From assembly GCF_017873135.1 (NCBI RefSeq), contig NZ_JAGGJV010000003.1, positions 522,233 to 586,232 of the forward strand: a stretch of DNA of 64,000 nucleotides. The letters are read 5' to 3'. Both the position numbers and the translations under genes were made by a program. Positions 47,781-56,647 of this stretch are shown here, in pieces. Source of the DNA: Rhizobium herbae (lineage in GTDB: Bacteria > Pseudomonadota > Alphaproteobacteria > Rhizobiales > Rhizobiaceae). The notes below the pieces were generated by a model that saw only the letters and a list, made by a program, of their open reading frames with translations, was not told the DNA's origin and ran no database searches. Position 1 is the stretch's first letter. Each line of letters starts with the position of its first letter.

Positions 47781-48360
47781 ATGTCTTGCCGGGCGTTTGC
47801 GATTGAACGGCACGGATCGGCGAATCGGAAGGCACCGGCTCCTGCAACTGCTTCTTCGGCTTCTTGATCGTCTTGATGGCGGCGCAGGTCGAGTCGCCGA
47901 CGCCCTCGCAGGGCTTGTAGACGACGATCTCGCTGCCTGCGCCATCGTCCCACACGGCCTGGATGGCAAGCGTTTTCGCCTCTCCAGCCGGCAGCGAGAT
48001 GTAGATATACTCGTTGGTATTGTCTTCAGGCAGGTTGAACGGGATCTGCGGATTGCATTTGCCGAGCGGGAAGCGCTTGTCGAGCGCGTCGGAATTGACC
48101 GAGTAACGGATTTCCGAGAGACGGCAATGCATCGTCTGCAAGGTGGTGAAATAGATCAGCTGCTTGTCGTCGTAATTGCGGAACTGGATCCAGCCGGTCA
48201 CCTTGTTGGCATCGAGCATCGCCTTGTAGATCGCCACATCGGGCAGCACCGGCTTGTATTCCTCCTCGTCCTCCGCCTCCTGCGCAAAAGCCGGGACGGA
48301 AAGGGCGTGGCATCCCGCAATCGCGAGCGCTAGGAAGAGCATGCGTGAAAATCCGGTCAT
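47743..48360 (-). CDS. Periplasmic protein of unknown function
   Basis: 205 residues with a signal peptide (residues 1-26, SVPAFAQ). An acidic stretch (EAEDEEEY) leads into a compact domain with three Cys at about 79, 102 and 152-159 that could form disulfides. The C-terminus is Lys/Pro/Ser-rich and low in complexity (IKKPKKQLQEPVPSDSP). I do not recognise a named family. Its 3' end overlaps the P450 gene. Confidence 0.72.
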   Translation of the reverse strand: MTGFSRMLFLALAIAGCHALSVPAFAQEAEDEEEYKPVLPDVAIYKAMLDANKVTGWIQFRNYDDKQLIYFTTLQTMHCRLSEIRYSVNSDALDKRFPLGKCNPQIPFNLPEDNTNEYIYISLPAGEAKTLAIQAVWDDGAGSEIVVYKPCEGVGDSTCAAIKTIKKPKKQLQEPVPSDSPIRAVQSQTPGKTFTEPTPSSAARP

Positions 48361-48490
48361 GCGGTGGTCCTCTTTGCCGGCGCTGTCGCTGCGCCCGAAT
48401 ACGCATGTCGGCGAAGCGATGGCCTTTCCCTGAAAGATGTCATATCACCTCGTTCATATCCTTTGAAGCCGGGTTTCCGGTGCTGCCTGA

Positions 48491-50503
48491 ATGGACTTTG
48501 CTGTGACTGACCATCTCCTCCTCGGTATCGACACCGGCGGCACCTATACCGATGCGGTTCTTTTCAGCGAAACGAAAGGCGTCGTCGCCAAGGCGAAAGC
48601 GCTCACCACGCGTCACGATCTTTCCGTCGGGATCGCCGGTGCCGTCGATGCGGTGCTGGAACAGGCAAAGACTCCCGCATCCGCCATCGGCCTCGTGTCG
48701 CTGTCGACGACGCTTGCGACCAATGCGCTGGTCGAAGGCCAGGGTGGCCGCGCCGGCCTCGTCATGATCGGTTTTTCGCCGGAAGACCTGAAGCGCGACG
48801 GGCTGCAGGAGGCCCTCGGCTCCGACCCGGTGATTTTCCTGCCGGGTGGACACAACGTCCATGGCGGCGAGACGCTGCTCGACATGACGGCGCTCGATGA
48901 AGCCCTGCCGCAACTGTCGACACAAGTCTCGTCCTTCGCCGTGGCGGGCTATTTCGCCGTGCGGAATCCGGCTCATGAGCAGCGGGTGCGCGACCGCATC
49001 CGCGAGGTCTCGCATCTGCCGGTCACCTGCAGTCACGAGCTGTCTTCCAAGCTGGGCGGCCCGCGCCGGGCGCTGACGACCCTTCTCAACGCCCGCCTCG
49101 TGTCGATGATCGACCGCCTGATCGGTGCCTGCGAGGGCTTCCTGCAGCAGCGCGGCATCGATGTGCCCATGATGGTCGTGCGTGGCGACGGCGCGCTGAT
49201 TTCCGCGGCCGAAGCTCGTCTGCGGCCGATCGAGACGATACTTTCCGGCCCGGCAGCAAGCCTCGTTGGCGCGCGGCACCTGACCGGCCTCGACAATGCC
49301 GTCGTCTCGGATATCGGCGGCACCACGACGGATGTGGCTGTACTCGATCAGGGGCGTCCACGTCTGGATGGCGAAGGCGCCGTCGTCGGCGGGTTCCGCA
49401 CCATGGTCGAGGCCGTCGCCATGCGCACTTTCGGCCTCGGCGGCGATTCGGAGGTCCGCATCAACGATCGCGGCCTGCAGGCGAAGATCGATCTCGGTCC
49501 GCGCCGGTTCCTGCCGCTCAGCCTCGCCGCCTTCCAGCATGAGGATGCGGTGATTTCCGTACTCGAACGGCAATTGCGCACCGCGCATGTCGGACGGCAT
49601 GACGGTCGTTTCGCCGTGCGCACCGGGTTGCCGGACCATCTGGCAAGTGGCCTTCAACCACAGGAGCAGGCCCTCTACGAGCGGATCGGCGCGGTGCCGG
49701 TGGCGCTGGAGAGCCTTTTGACCAGCACGTTGCAGAAGGCGACGCTGGACAGGCTGGTGGCGCGCGGTCTCGTCCACATCTGCGGTCTGACGCCGTCGGA
49801 TGCCATGCATGTGCTGGGAAGACAGGATCAGTGGAACGCACTGGCGGCGCGGCTGGGCGCGGAGTTGGCAGCCCGGGTGAAGGATGGGTCGGGAAAGCCG
49901 ATCGCGGCTTCCGCTGAAGTGTTGTCGGAAATGATCGTCGCCCGCCTGACACGCCAGTCCGCCGAAGTCATTCTCTCGTCCTGTTTGGCGGAGGACGGCG
50001 CTGCGATCGACCCGGCCGTCTCGCTGGCCGTCGATCGGGCCTTGAAGCGCGAGCCGGGGATCGTCGCCTTTTCGCTGTCTCTCGATCGTCCGCTGGTTGG
50101 CCTCGGTGCCTCCGCTCCGGTTTATTATCCGGCTATCGCCGAGATGCTGGGCGCGCAATCGTCCATTCCGTCCGAGGCCGGGGTCGCCAACGCCGTGGGT
50201 GCGGTTGTCGGCCAGGTACGCGCCTCGGTGACCGTCTTCGTAACGACGCCGGAAGAGGGTATCTTCATCGTCAATGGCGCCGGGCCGAGCAGCCGCTTCC
50301 TCGACGAAGGCCAGGCTTTCGCATCCGCGCGCGAGCGGGCGGAAACGGCGGCCCTGGCTTCGGCGCGGGCCAATGGCGCCGATGAGCCGGCGGTAATGAT
50401 CCGCGAGGATATCGATGCACCGGAAATCGAGGGCAGCCGCAAGCTGGTCGAAGCCCGGTTCACGGCCATTGCCAGCGGCCGTCCGCGCGTGGCCCACGGT
50501 TGA
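48491..50503 (+). CDS. Hydantoinase/oxoprolinase subunit A-type ATPase (HyuA), no HyuB nearby
   Basis: 670 residues of the hydantoinase A/oxoprolinase family, actin-like ATPase fold. The N-terminal phosphate loop is GIDTGGTYTDA (about 12-22) and the second is SDIGGTTTDVAVLD near 276. Family members pair with a HyuB subunit to open cyclic amides with ATP; none is present in the window, so this may be a standalone member or have its partner elsewhere. It lies 109 bases upstream of malate synthase. Confidence 0.85.
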   Translation: MDFAVTDHLLLGIDTGGTYTDAVLFSETKGVVAKAKALTTRHDLSVGIAGAVDAVLEQAKTPASAIGLVSLSTTLATNALVEGQGGRAGLVMIGFSPEDLKRDGLQEALGSDPVIFLPGGHNVHGGETLLDMTALDEALPQLSTQVSSFAVAGYFAVRNPAHEQRVRDRIREVSHLPVTCSHELSSKLGGPRRALTTLLNARLVSMIDRLIGACEGFLQQRGIDVPMMVVRGDGALISAAEARLRPIETILSGPAASLVGARHLTGLDNAVVSDIGGTTTDVAVLDQGRPRLDGEGAVVGGFRTMVEAVAMRTFGLGGDSEVRINDRGLQAKIDLGPRRFLPLSLAAFQHEDAVISVLERQLRTAHVGRHDGRFAVRTGLPDHLASGLQPQEQALYERIGAVPVALESLLTSTLQKATLDRLVARGLVHICGLTPSDAMHVLGRQDQWNALAARLGAELAARVKDGSGKPIAASAEVLSEMIVARLTRQSAEVILSSCLAEDGAAIDPAVSLAVDRALKREPGIVAFSLSLDRPLVGLGASAPVYYPAIAEMLGAQSSIPSEAGVANAVGAVVGQVRASVTVFVTTPEEGIFIVNGAGPSSRFLDEGQAFASARERAETAALASARANGADEPAVMIREDIDAPEIEGSRKLVEARFTAIASGRPRVAHG

Positions 50504-50612
50504 TTTGTTCGTTTTTGGAAATAATTCTTCGCATTTTCGCTAGATTGACAGGGAATGAAACCGTGAGAGACTGCGGCCTCTCATATTAAAGCGTTAATTC
50601 ATGGAGTTGGTT

Positions 50613-52781
50613 ATGGGCCGGATTGAAAAGAATGGACTGAAAATCGATGCGGACCTGCATGCATTCCTCGTCAGCGAGGCATTGCCCGGCACCGGAATCG
50701 AGGCCGACCATTTCTTCGCGGCTTTTTCTGAAATCGTCCACGACCTGTCGCCGAAAAACCGTGCGCTTCTCGCCAAGCGCGATGCTCTCCAGGAGAAGCT
50801 CGATGCCTGGTATCGGCATAACGGTGCCCCGGTCGATATGGCTGCCTACGAGGGCTTTCTGAGGGAGATCGGTTATCTCCTGACAGAAGGCCCGGATTTC
50901 TCCGTTTCCACCAGCAATGTCGATCCCGAGATCGCCACGATCGCCGGCCCGCAGCTCGTCGTTCCCGTCATGAACGCGCGCTATGCGCTGAACGCCGCCA
51001 ATGCCCGCTGGGGCTCGCTCTATGATGCGCTCTATGGGACCGATGCGATCAGCGAAGATGGCGGCGCGGAAAAGGGCAGGGGGTACAACCCGGTCCGCGG
51101 CCGGAAGGTTATCGCCTGGGCGCGCGGCTTTCTGGATGCGAGTGCGCCGCTCGCCGCCGGAAGCTGGAGCGATGTCACTGGGTTTGCAATCGAGGGCGCT
51201 GCGCTGGCGATTTCGACGGCGGCAGGTGCTGCGAAACTCGCCGATCCCGGCCAATTCGCCGGCTATCGTGGCGACAAGGCATCCCCGTCGCATCTGCTTT
51301 TGAAGAAGAACAACCTGCATATCGAGATCGTCATCGATGCCTCGACGGCAACCGGCAAGGACGACCCGGCGCATATCTCGGACGTCATCCTCGAATCCGC
51401 GATCACCGCGATCATGGACTGCGAGGATTCGGTCGCAGCCGTCGACGCCGAAGACAAGATCGTCGTCTATCGCAACTGGCTTGGCCTGATGAAAGGCGAT
51501 CTTCAAGAGGAGGTCACCAAGGGCGGCAAGACGTTTACACGCAGGCTCAATCCGGATTTTGGCTTCACCGCGCCGGATGGCTCGGAAATCTCGCTGAAGG
51601 GCCGCGCCCTGATGCTGATTCGCAACGTCGGCCACCTGATGACCAATCCGGGCATTCTCGATCGGGATGGCAACGAGGTTCCGGAAGGGATCATGGACGC
51701 CATGATCACCGGCCTGATCGCGCTTTACGACATCGGTTCGAACGGCCGGCGGATGAACTCGCGCGAAGGCTCGATCTATGTCGTCAAGCCGAAGATGCAC
51801 GGTCCGGAAGAAGTCGCCTTCGCCTCGGAAATCTTCGGTCGCGTCGAAGAGGCGCTGGGCATGGCGCCGAACACGATGAAGATGGGCATCATGGACGAGG
51901 AGCGCCGCACCACGGTCAATCTCAAGGAATGCATCCGCGCGGCGAAGGAACGTGTCGTCTTCATCAACACCGGCTTCCTCGATCGCACCGGCGACGAGAT
52001 GCACACCTCGATGGAAGCAGGCCCGATGATCCGCAAGGGCGATATGAAGCAGGCTGCCTGGATCGCGGCCTATGAGAACTGGAACGTCGATATCGGCCTT
52101 CATTGCGGCCTGTCCGGCCATGCCCAGATCGGCAAGGGCATGTGGGCGATGCCGGACCTGATGGCGGCGATGCTGGAGCAGAAGATCGCCCATCCGAAGG
52201 CCGGCGCCAACACCGCCTGGGTGCCTTCGCCGACGGCGGCGACGCTGCACGCGACGCACTATCACAAGGTCGATGTTACCGAAGTTCAGCTTGGCTTGAA
52301 AAGCCGGGCAAGGGCAAAGCTCAGCGATATCCTGTCGGTTCCCGTCGCGTCGCGGCCGAACTGGACGCCGGAGGAAATCCAGCGTGAGCTGGACAACAAT
52401 GCACAAGGGATTCTGGGTTACGTCGTTCGCTGGATAGACCAGGGCGTCGGTTGCTCAAAGGTGCCCGACATCAACAATGTCGGCCTGATGGAAGACCGCG
52501 CAACACTGCGGATTTCGGCCCAGCATATGGCCAACTGGCTGCATCATGGTGTCGTGACGCAGGCGCAGATCGTCGAGACGATGCAGCGCATGGCAGCGGT
52601 CGTCGACGGCCAGAACGCGGGTGATTCCGCCTATACGCCGATGGCGGGCAATTTCGACGGTTCCATTGCCTTCCAGGCGGCGCTTGAACTGGTGCTGAAG
52701 GGCCGCGAACAACCGAACGGCTATACCGAACCGGTCCTGCATCGCCGCCGGCTGGAGTTGAAGGCAAGTCAGCAGGCATAA
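50613..52781 (+). CDS. glcB: Malate synthase G
   Basis: Condenses glyoxylate and acetyl-CoA to malate, 722 residues, matching the G isoform (about 720). The core has [15 protein letters not shown], the catalytic Arg region [13 protein letters not shown], and [19 protein letters not shown] 50613 follows GGAG; ATG 50601 would include it. Isocitrate lyase is not in the window. Confidence 0.95.
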   Translation: MGRIEKNGLKIDADLHAFLVSEALPGTGIEADHFFAAFSEIVHDLSPKNRALLAKRDALQEKLDAWYRHNGAPVDMAAYEGFLREIGYLLTEGPDFSVSTSNVDPEIATIAGPQLVVPVMNARYALNAANARWGSLYDALYGTDAISEDGGAEKGRGYNPVRGRKVIAWARGFLDASAPLAAGSWSDVTGFAIEGAALAISTAAGAAKLADPGQFAGYRGDKASPSHLLLKKNNLHIEIVIDASTATGKDDPAHISDVILESAITAIMDCEDSVAAVDAEDKIVVYRNWLGLMKGDLQEEVTKGGKTFTRRLNPDFGFTAPDGSEISLKGRALMLIRNVGHLMTNPGILDRDGNEVPEGIMDAMITGLIALYDIGSNGRRMNSREGSIYVVKPKMHGPEEVAFASEIFGRVEEALGMAPNTMKMGIMDEERRTTVNLKECIRAAKERVVFINTGFLDRTGDEMHTSMEAGPMIRKGDMKQAAWIAAYENWNVDIGLHCGLSGHAQIGKGMWAMPDLMAAMLEQKIAHPKAGANTAWVPSPTAATLHATHYHKVDVTEVQLGLKSRARAKLSDILSVPVASRPNWTPEEIQRELDNNAQGILGYVVRWIDQGVGCSKVPDINNVGLMEDRATLRISAQHMANWLHHGVVTQAQIVETMQRMAAVVDGQNAGDSAYTPMAGNFDGSIAFQAALELVLKGREQPNGYTEPVLHRRRLELKASQQA

Positions 52782-52933
52782 ATGCCGTTGTCTAATTCTG
52801 CCTGCTGAAAACTTCGGAGGATCAGGCAAGAATGGCGGCACAATGATCTAACGCTTGCTGCTCCTTGGCGGGCATTCTCCTGTTCATCAAGGCGCCTCGC
52901 AAGGCGCGGATCGTTGATGGACGGGAGATGATG

Positions 52934-53179
52934 ATGAGTGCAGACAACCATCCTCATATCGGCATGTGGGTCACCGCCGATGGCTATATCCGCCACGAAT
53001 TATTGCCGGGCGGCCGTTACGATGAAGCACGAGGCAAACGAAAGAGTGCCTATCAGGGACGCTACATCATGACCGGCAACCATATCGACTATGTCGATGA
53101 TACCGGCTTTACCGCGGACGGTGATTTCATCGAGGACATTCTATACCATGCGGGCATGGTGCTTCGCCGCGAAGTGTGA
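52934..53179 (+). CDS. Small Atu4866-type protein
   Basis: 81 residues of the Atu4866 domain, known from an Agrobacterium structure, function unknown. The sequence is a compact beta fold (IGMWVTADGYIRHELLPGGRYDEARG, GNHIDYVDDTGFTADGDF). Three in-frame ATGs occur at 52928, 52931 and 52934; the third has GGGAG at the best spacing. The stretch from 52782 to here shows no gene. Confidence 0.75.
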   Translation: MSADNHPHIGMWVTADGYIRHELLPGGRYDEARGKRKSAYQGRYIMTGNHIDYVDDTGFTADGDFIEDILYHAGMVLRREV

Positions 53180-53207
53180 CGATGGCTGAATCAAGAGCTT
53201 GAATCAA

Positions 53208-53232
53208 AAATCCCCGGCACTGCCGGGGATTT
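53208..53232. terminator. Bidirectional terminator
   Basis: AAATCCCCGGC and GCCGGGGATTT flank a 3-base loop, with A and T runs at the ends. It lies between the converging Atu4866-type and L,D-transpeptidase genes. Confidence 0.85.
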
Positions 53233-53263
53233 GAGAACGTCTGCGATGAATGCTCGGGTCTCG

Positions 53264-53926
53264 TTACTGCTGAACGATAACGCGGGTGTTCTTGCCGGGA
53301 CGGACCCGGGCGTAGAGATCGATGATGTCCTGGTTGATCATCCGGATGCAGCCGGACGAAGCGGCCGTGCCGATCGAGGCCCATTCCGGCGATCCATGGA
53401 TGCGGAACAGCGTATCCTTGTTGTCATCGTTGAACAGGTACATGGCGCGGGCGCCAAGCGGATTGCGCAGGCCCGGGCCCATGCCGTCTTCGACATACTG
53501 GGCGACGTCCGGCTTGCGAACGGCCATTTCCTTCGGCGGATGCCAGGTCGGCCATTCCTGTTTCCAGGCGATGTAGGCGCGGCCTTCCCAGGCAAAGCCG
53601 GCCTTGCCGACGCCGATGCCGTAGCGAACGGCCTTGCCGCGGGGCAGCACGAAATACAGGAAACGGTTCGGCGTGTTCACGATGATCGTGCCGGGCTTTT
53701 CATCCGTGGCATAATCGACGATCTGGCGATGGAAACGCTCGTTGACCTTGTTGATCGGGATCGCCGGCAGGGTGTAGCCGTGGTCCTCGACCGAACCGTA
53801 GTCACCCGAGAAAATCTGGTTTGTCGCGACTTTTTCGCCGATGGGGGAAATCGGCGCTGTGGAGCAACTGGCCAAAGCAAGGGTGGCCGCGAGGCTGCAC
53901 AGCAGGAATGCATTGCGGAAGCGCAT
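53264..53926 (-). CDS. L,D-transpeptidase lipoprotein (YkuD domain)
   Basis: Periplasmic cross-linker of peptidoglycan or of proteins to it, 220 residues. The lipobox LALASC puts the lipidated Cys at residue 21. The YkuD catalytic segment is FRIHGSPEW followed by SSGCIRM, giving His and the Cys nucleophile near residue 194. In Rhizobiales, which grow from one pole and rely on 3-3 crosslinks, several such enzymes are common. Confidence 0.92.
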   Translation of the reverse strand: MRFRNAFLLCSLAATLALASCSTAPISPIGEKVATNQIFSGDYGSVEDHGYTLPAIPINKVNERFHRQIVDYATDEKPGTIIVNTPNRFLYFVLPRGKAVRYGIGVGKAGFAWEGRAYIAWKQEWPTWHPPKEMAVRKPDVAQYVEDGMGPGLRNPLGARAMYLFNDDNKDTLFRIHGSPEWASIGTAASSGCIRMINQDIIDLYARVRPGKNTRVIVQQ

Positions 53927-54070
53927 GGGAATCTCTTGAAATGAGCTAAGAATATCTGGGTCGTTTCGACCATCAGCGATTATGGTTTATTTTCGATTCA
54001 GACCCCGAAAGCAAGGGAATGCAGCGCAGCATTTTTTTGCGGCAGTTCAAATTCGTGGTGGATTGTTTTT

Positions 54071-54099
54071 TTGCAACAAAACCGCCTCTGTGCCACAAT
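54071..54099 (+). promoter_or_regulatory. Predicted mmcB promoter; transcript may be leaderless
   Basis: TTGCAA (54071-54076) and CACAAT (54094-54099) are spaced by 17 bases. Transcription would begin about 7 bases later, at or next to the mmcB ATG at 54106. No ribosome-binding purine tract precedes that ATG. I see no GTTC-N7-GTTC LexA box. Confidence 0.5.
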
Positions 54100-54105
54100 T
54101 TATGC

Positions 54106-54639
54106 ATGGCGATTCTTTCTATACACAAGGACAGTCCTCTGATCGACGGACGGCAGTCGCAGCGCGCGCTGATGGTACGCCGCGGCGTGCAGCGATTCCT
54201 GCACGAAATGCGCCACGCCGTGTTGCCGGAACTGACACTTGCGAGCGGCAGGCGGGCCGACCTGATATCCATTTCGCCGAAGGGGGAGATCTGGATTGTC
54301 GAAATCAAGACGTCGATCGAGGATTTCAAGGTCGATCGCAAGTGGCCGGATTACCGCATACATTCGGACCGGCTCTATTTCGCCACGCATAGCGGCGTGC
54401 CGCTCGATATCTTTCCGGAGGAATGCGGGCTGTTGCTCTCGGACGGCTATGACGCGGAGATGATTCGCGATGCGCCGGAACACCGGCTGTCTGCGCCGAC
54501 ACGGAAATCGGTCTCCCTGAATTTCGCGCGTGTGGCGGCGCAGCGGCTGATGCTGGCGGAATGGTCGGCCGACCGGGCAGGCGACACCAGTCCGAACATG
54601 CGCGAGATCGTTTCGGGTTCGCTGGACAGCGAGACCTGA
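54106..54639 (+). CDS. mmcB: MmcB-family DNA repair protein
   Basis: 177 residues of the MmcB family, linked in Caulobacter to mitomycin C resistance and translesion repair. A PD-(D/E)xK-like nuclease core is visible: GRRADLISISPKGEIWIVEIKTS contains the Asp and the E-x-K. HSDRLYFAT and PEECGLLLSDGYD follow. An upstream in-frame ATG (54019) is unlikely because the intervening sequence contains the promoter. Confidence 0.83.
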   Translation: MAILSIHKDSPLIDGRQSQRALMVRRGVQRFLHEMRHAVLPELTLASGRRADLISISPKGEIWIVEIKTSIEDFKVDRKWPDYRIHSDRLYFATHSGVPLDIFPEECGLLLSDGYDAEMIRDAPEHRLSAPTRKSVSLNFARVAAQRLMLAEWSADRAGDTSPNMREIVSGSLDSET

Positions 54640-54648
54640 CGCAGCGCC

Positions 54649-55233
54649 TTATTTCGGCGCGCGCTTGGCCAGGATGCGCTGCAGCGTGCGGCGGTGCATG
54701 TTGAGCCGGCGGGCGGTTTCGGAAACGTTGCGCTCGCACATCTCGTAGACGCGCTGGATATGCTCCCAGCGGACGCGATCGGCCGACATCGGATTTTCCG
54801 GCGGCTCGGCACGTTCGCCGGCTCTCTGCACCAGTGCCGCGAAGATGTCGTCCGCGTCGGCGGGCTTGGCGAGGTAGTCGACAGCCCCCAGCTTCACGGC
54901 GTTGACGGCCGTGGCGATGTTGCCGTAGCCGGTCAGCATGATGATGCGGGTGTCGTCGCGCCGGGCGCGGATCGCTTCGATGACGTCGAGGCCGCTTCCA
55001 TCGCCGAGCCGGAGATCGACGACCGCATGTTTCGGTGGGCGGGTCTTTGCCTTGGCGATGCCCTCGGCGACCGATTCGGCGATATCGACGGTAAAACCGC
55101 GCGTTTCCATGGCGCGGGCAAGGCGGCGCAGGAACGGTGCATCGTCATCGACGATCAGCAGAGAGGTGTCTGTTCCGATCAACGAGGCATCATCGGTAGC
55201 CGCGCCTGCCTGTTCGGCGGATTTTTCCGTCAT
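54649..55233 (-). CDS. actR: ActR/RegA-type response regulator
   Basis: Global redox/acid-tolerance regulator, 194 residues. The receiver has acidic residues VDDDAPF, phospho-Asp73 in VVDLRLGDGS, and Lys in YLAKPADADD. The C-terminus is a Fis-type helix-turn-helix (NVSETARRLNMHRRTLQRIL). Proline-rich hinge residues between them are typical. It follows actS by 78 bases and converges with mmcB (9 bases apart). Confidence 0.94.
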   Translation of the reverse strand: MTEKSAEQAGAATDDASLIGTDTSLLIVDDDAPFLRRLARAMETRGFTVDIAESVAEGIAKAKTRPPKHAVVDLRLGDGSGLDVIEAIRARRDDTRIIMLTGYGNIATAVNAVKLGAVDYLAKPADADDIFAALVQRAGERAEPPENPMSADRVRWEHIQRVYEMCERNVSETARRLNMHRRTLQRILAKRAPK

Positions 55234-55311
55234 GTCGCAATCCTCGGTGCGGGTCTCTTTTTCCTGCACTCTATGTAAGTTCGCATATTCCCGGTTCAAA
55301 ATGCCGTAAAG

Positions 55312-56640
55312 TCATTTTGACAGTTTTGTGTCCATCAGGATGCGCGGCCATTCGACGCTGACGCGGGCGCCGGGTTTTTCCGGGCCGCCGTTTTCGAATG
55401 TCAGCTTGGCGCCCGAACGCTCCAATAGCGTCTTGGCGATAAACAGCCCCAAGCCCAGCCCGCCGGCGCTGTCATCCTTCTGGCGCTTGGTAACATAGGG
55501 CTCGCCGATCCGGCTGAGAATATCCGGTGCATAACCGTCGCCATCGTCCTCGATCATGACCGAAACAATCTCAGGCGTGTGAGTGACGGTGACCGTCACC
55601 TCGCTCTTGGCATAGTCGACTGCGTTTTCCAGCAGATTGCCGAGCCCATAGAGAATGCCGGCATTGCGGTTGCCGACAGGTTCGGTGGCGCGATTGCCCT
55701 GTTCGATCAGATTGATCTGGATGCCGAACTCGCGGTGCGGGGCCATGACCTCCTCGATCAGCGACGACAACGGCAGATGGCGCATATGCGCTTCGTTTTC
55801 CGAGGACAGCGTTGTCAGCCGCCGCAGGATATCGCGGCACCGCTCGCTCTGGCTACGCAGCAGGTGAACATCCTCGCCGAAACGGGGATCGTCGCCGAGC
55901 TCGCGCTCCATCTCTCTGGCGACGACGCTGATGGTGGCAAGCGGCGTTCCAAGCTCATGAGCAGCTGCAGCTGCCAGGCCGTCGAGCTGGGAAAGATGCT
56001 TCTCCCGCTGCAACACCAGTTCGGTCGCGGTGAGTGCCTCCGACAACTCGCTCGCCTCAAGCGAAACGCGATACGTGTAGAATGCGGCAAAGGCGGTTGT
56101 CGAGACGATGGCGAACCAGAAACCGGCTGTCAGAACTGGGGGCACCAGCAGTACCACACCCGGATACCAGGGAAGCGGGAAGGGTGTGAAGGCGAGCGCA
56201 GTAATCCCGATGATGGCAAGGACGGCCAGAGCGACGCTGTGCCATTTGGGCTGCGAGGCGGAAGAGATGATGACCGGTACGCAGACGAGCGGTGCAAAGG
56301 GGTTTGCAAGGCCGCCGGTAATGAACAGCAGTGCGGTCAGCTGGGCAAGATCGATGCCGAGCAGGGCAAAGGCGGCTGGCGGCTGCAGCCGGTGCGTCGG
56401 CGGGTAGCGGATCGTCAGATACGTATTGACCCAGGCAAGAAAGGCGATCAGCGAGCAGCAGGCGATCAGCGGCAGCGGAAACCGCAGCCAGAAGGCAATG
56501 ATCATCACCGCGATCGATTGCCCGCCGACTGCCAGCCAGCGAAGGCGGACGATCGTCTGCAGGCGCAGGACACGGCTTGTGGTGGATTCTTCTCCGTCGA
56601 GTGCGGCCGCTATCATCCTGTTTCCTGTCGTCAAGGCCAT
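55312..56640 (-). CDS. actS: ActS/RegB-type redox sensor histidine kinase
   Basis: Membrane kinase for ActR, 442 residues, six predicted helices in the first 190 residues. The quinone-binding motif GGLANPF is at 109-115. The H-box is AAHELGTPLATI with His228. Cys268 in SERCRDIL sits where the redox-active Cys of RegB is found. The ATPase domain ends the protein (NLLENAVDYA, GGLGLGLFIA). It begins 7 bases after the hrpB stop, so it may also be read from the upstream operon. Confidence 0.94.
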   Translation of the reverse strand: MALTTGNRMIAAALDGEESTTSRVLRLQTIVRLRWLAVGGQSIAVMIIAFWLRFPLPLIACCSLIAFLAWVNTYLTIRYPPTHRLQPPAAFALLGIDLAQLTALLFITGGLANPFAPLVCVPVIISSASQPKWHSVALAVLAIIGITALAFTPFPLPWYPGVVLLVPPVLTAGFWFAIVSTTAFAAFYTYRVSLEASELSEALTATELVLQREKHLSQLDGLAAAAAHELGTPLATISVVAREMERELGDDPRFGEDVHLLRSQSERCRDILRRLTTLSSENEAHMRHLPLSSLIEEVMAPHREFGIQINLIEQGNRATEPVGNRNAGILYGLGNLLENAVDYAKSEVTVTVTHTPEIVSVMIEDDGDGYAPDILSRIGEPYVTKRQKDDSAGGLGLGLFIAKTLLERSGAKLTFENGGPEKPGARVSVEWPRILMDTKLSK

Positions 56641-56647
56641 TGAGCTG

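Noticed and set aside
48440..50497. A 685-codon open frame on the minus strand opposite the HyuA-type gene
   Set aside because: A shadow of a strongly supported gene; no recognisable domains and a biased composition.
50586..52406. A 606-codon open frame opposite malate synthase G, and a similar one at 25335-27338 opposite divL
   Set aside because: Both are codon-position shadows of genes with clear catalytic motifs.
54019..54105. Possible LexA (SOS) box upstream of mmcB, suggested by GTTC at about 54045
   Set aside because: The second half of GTTC-N7-GTTC is missing, so the match is not above chance.
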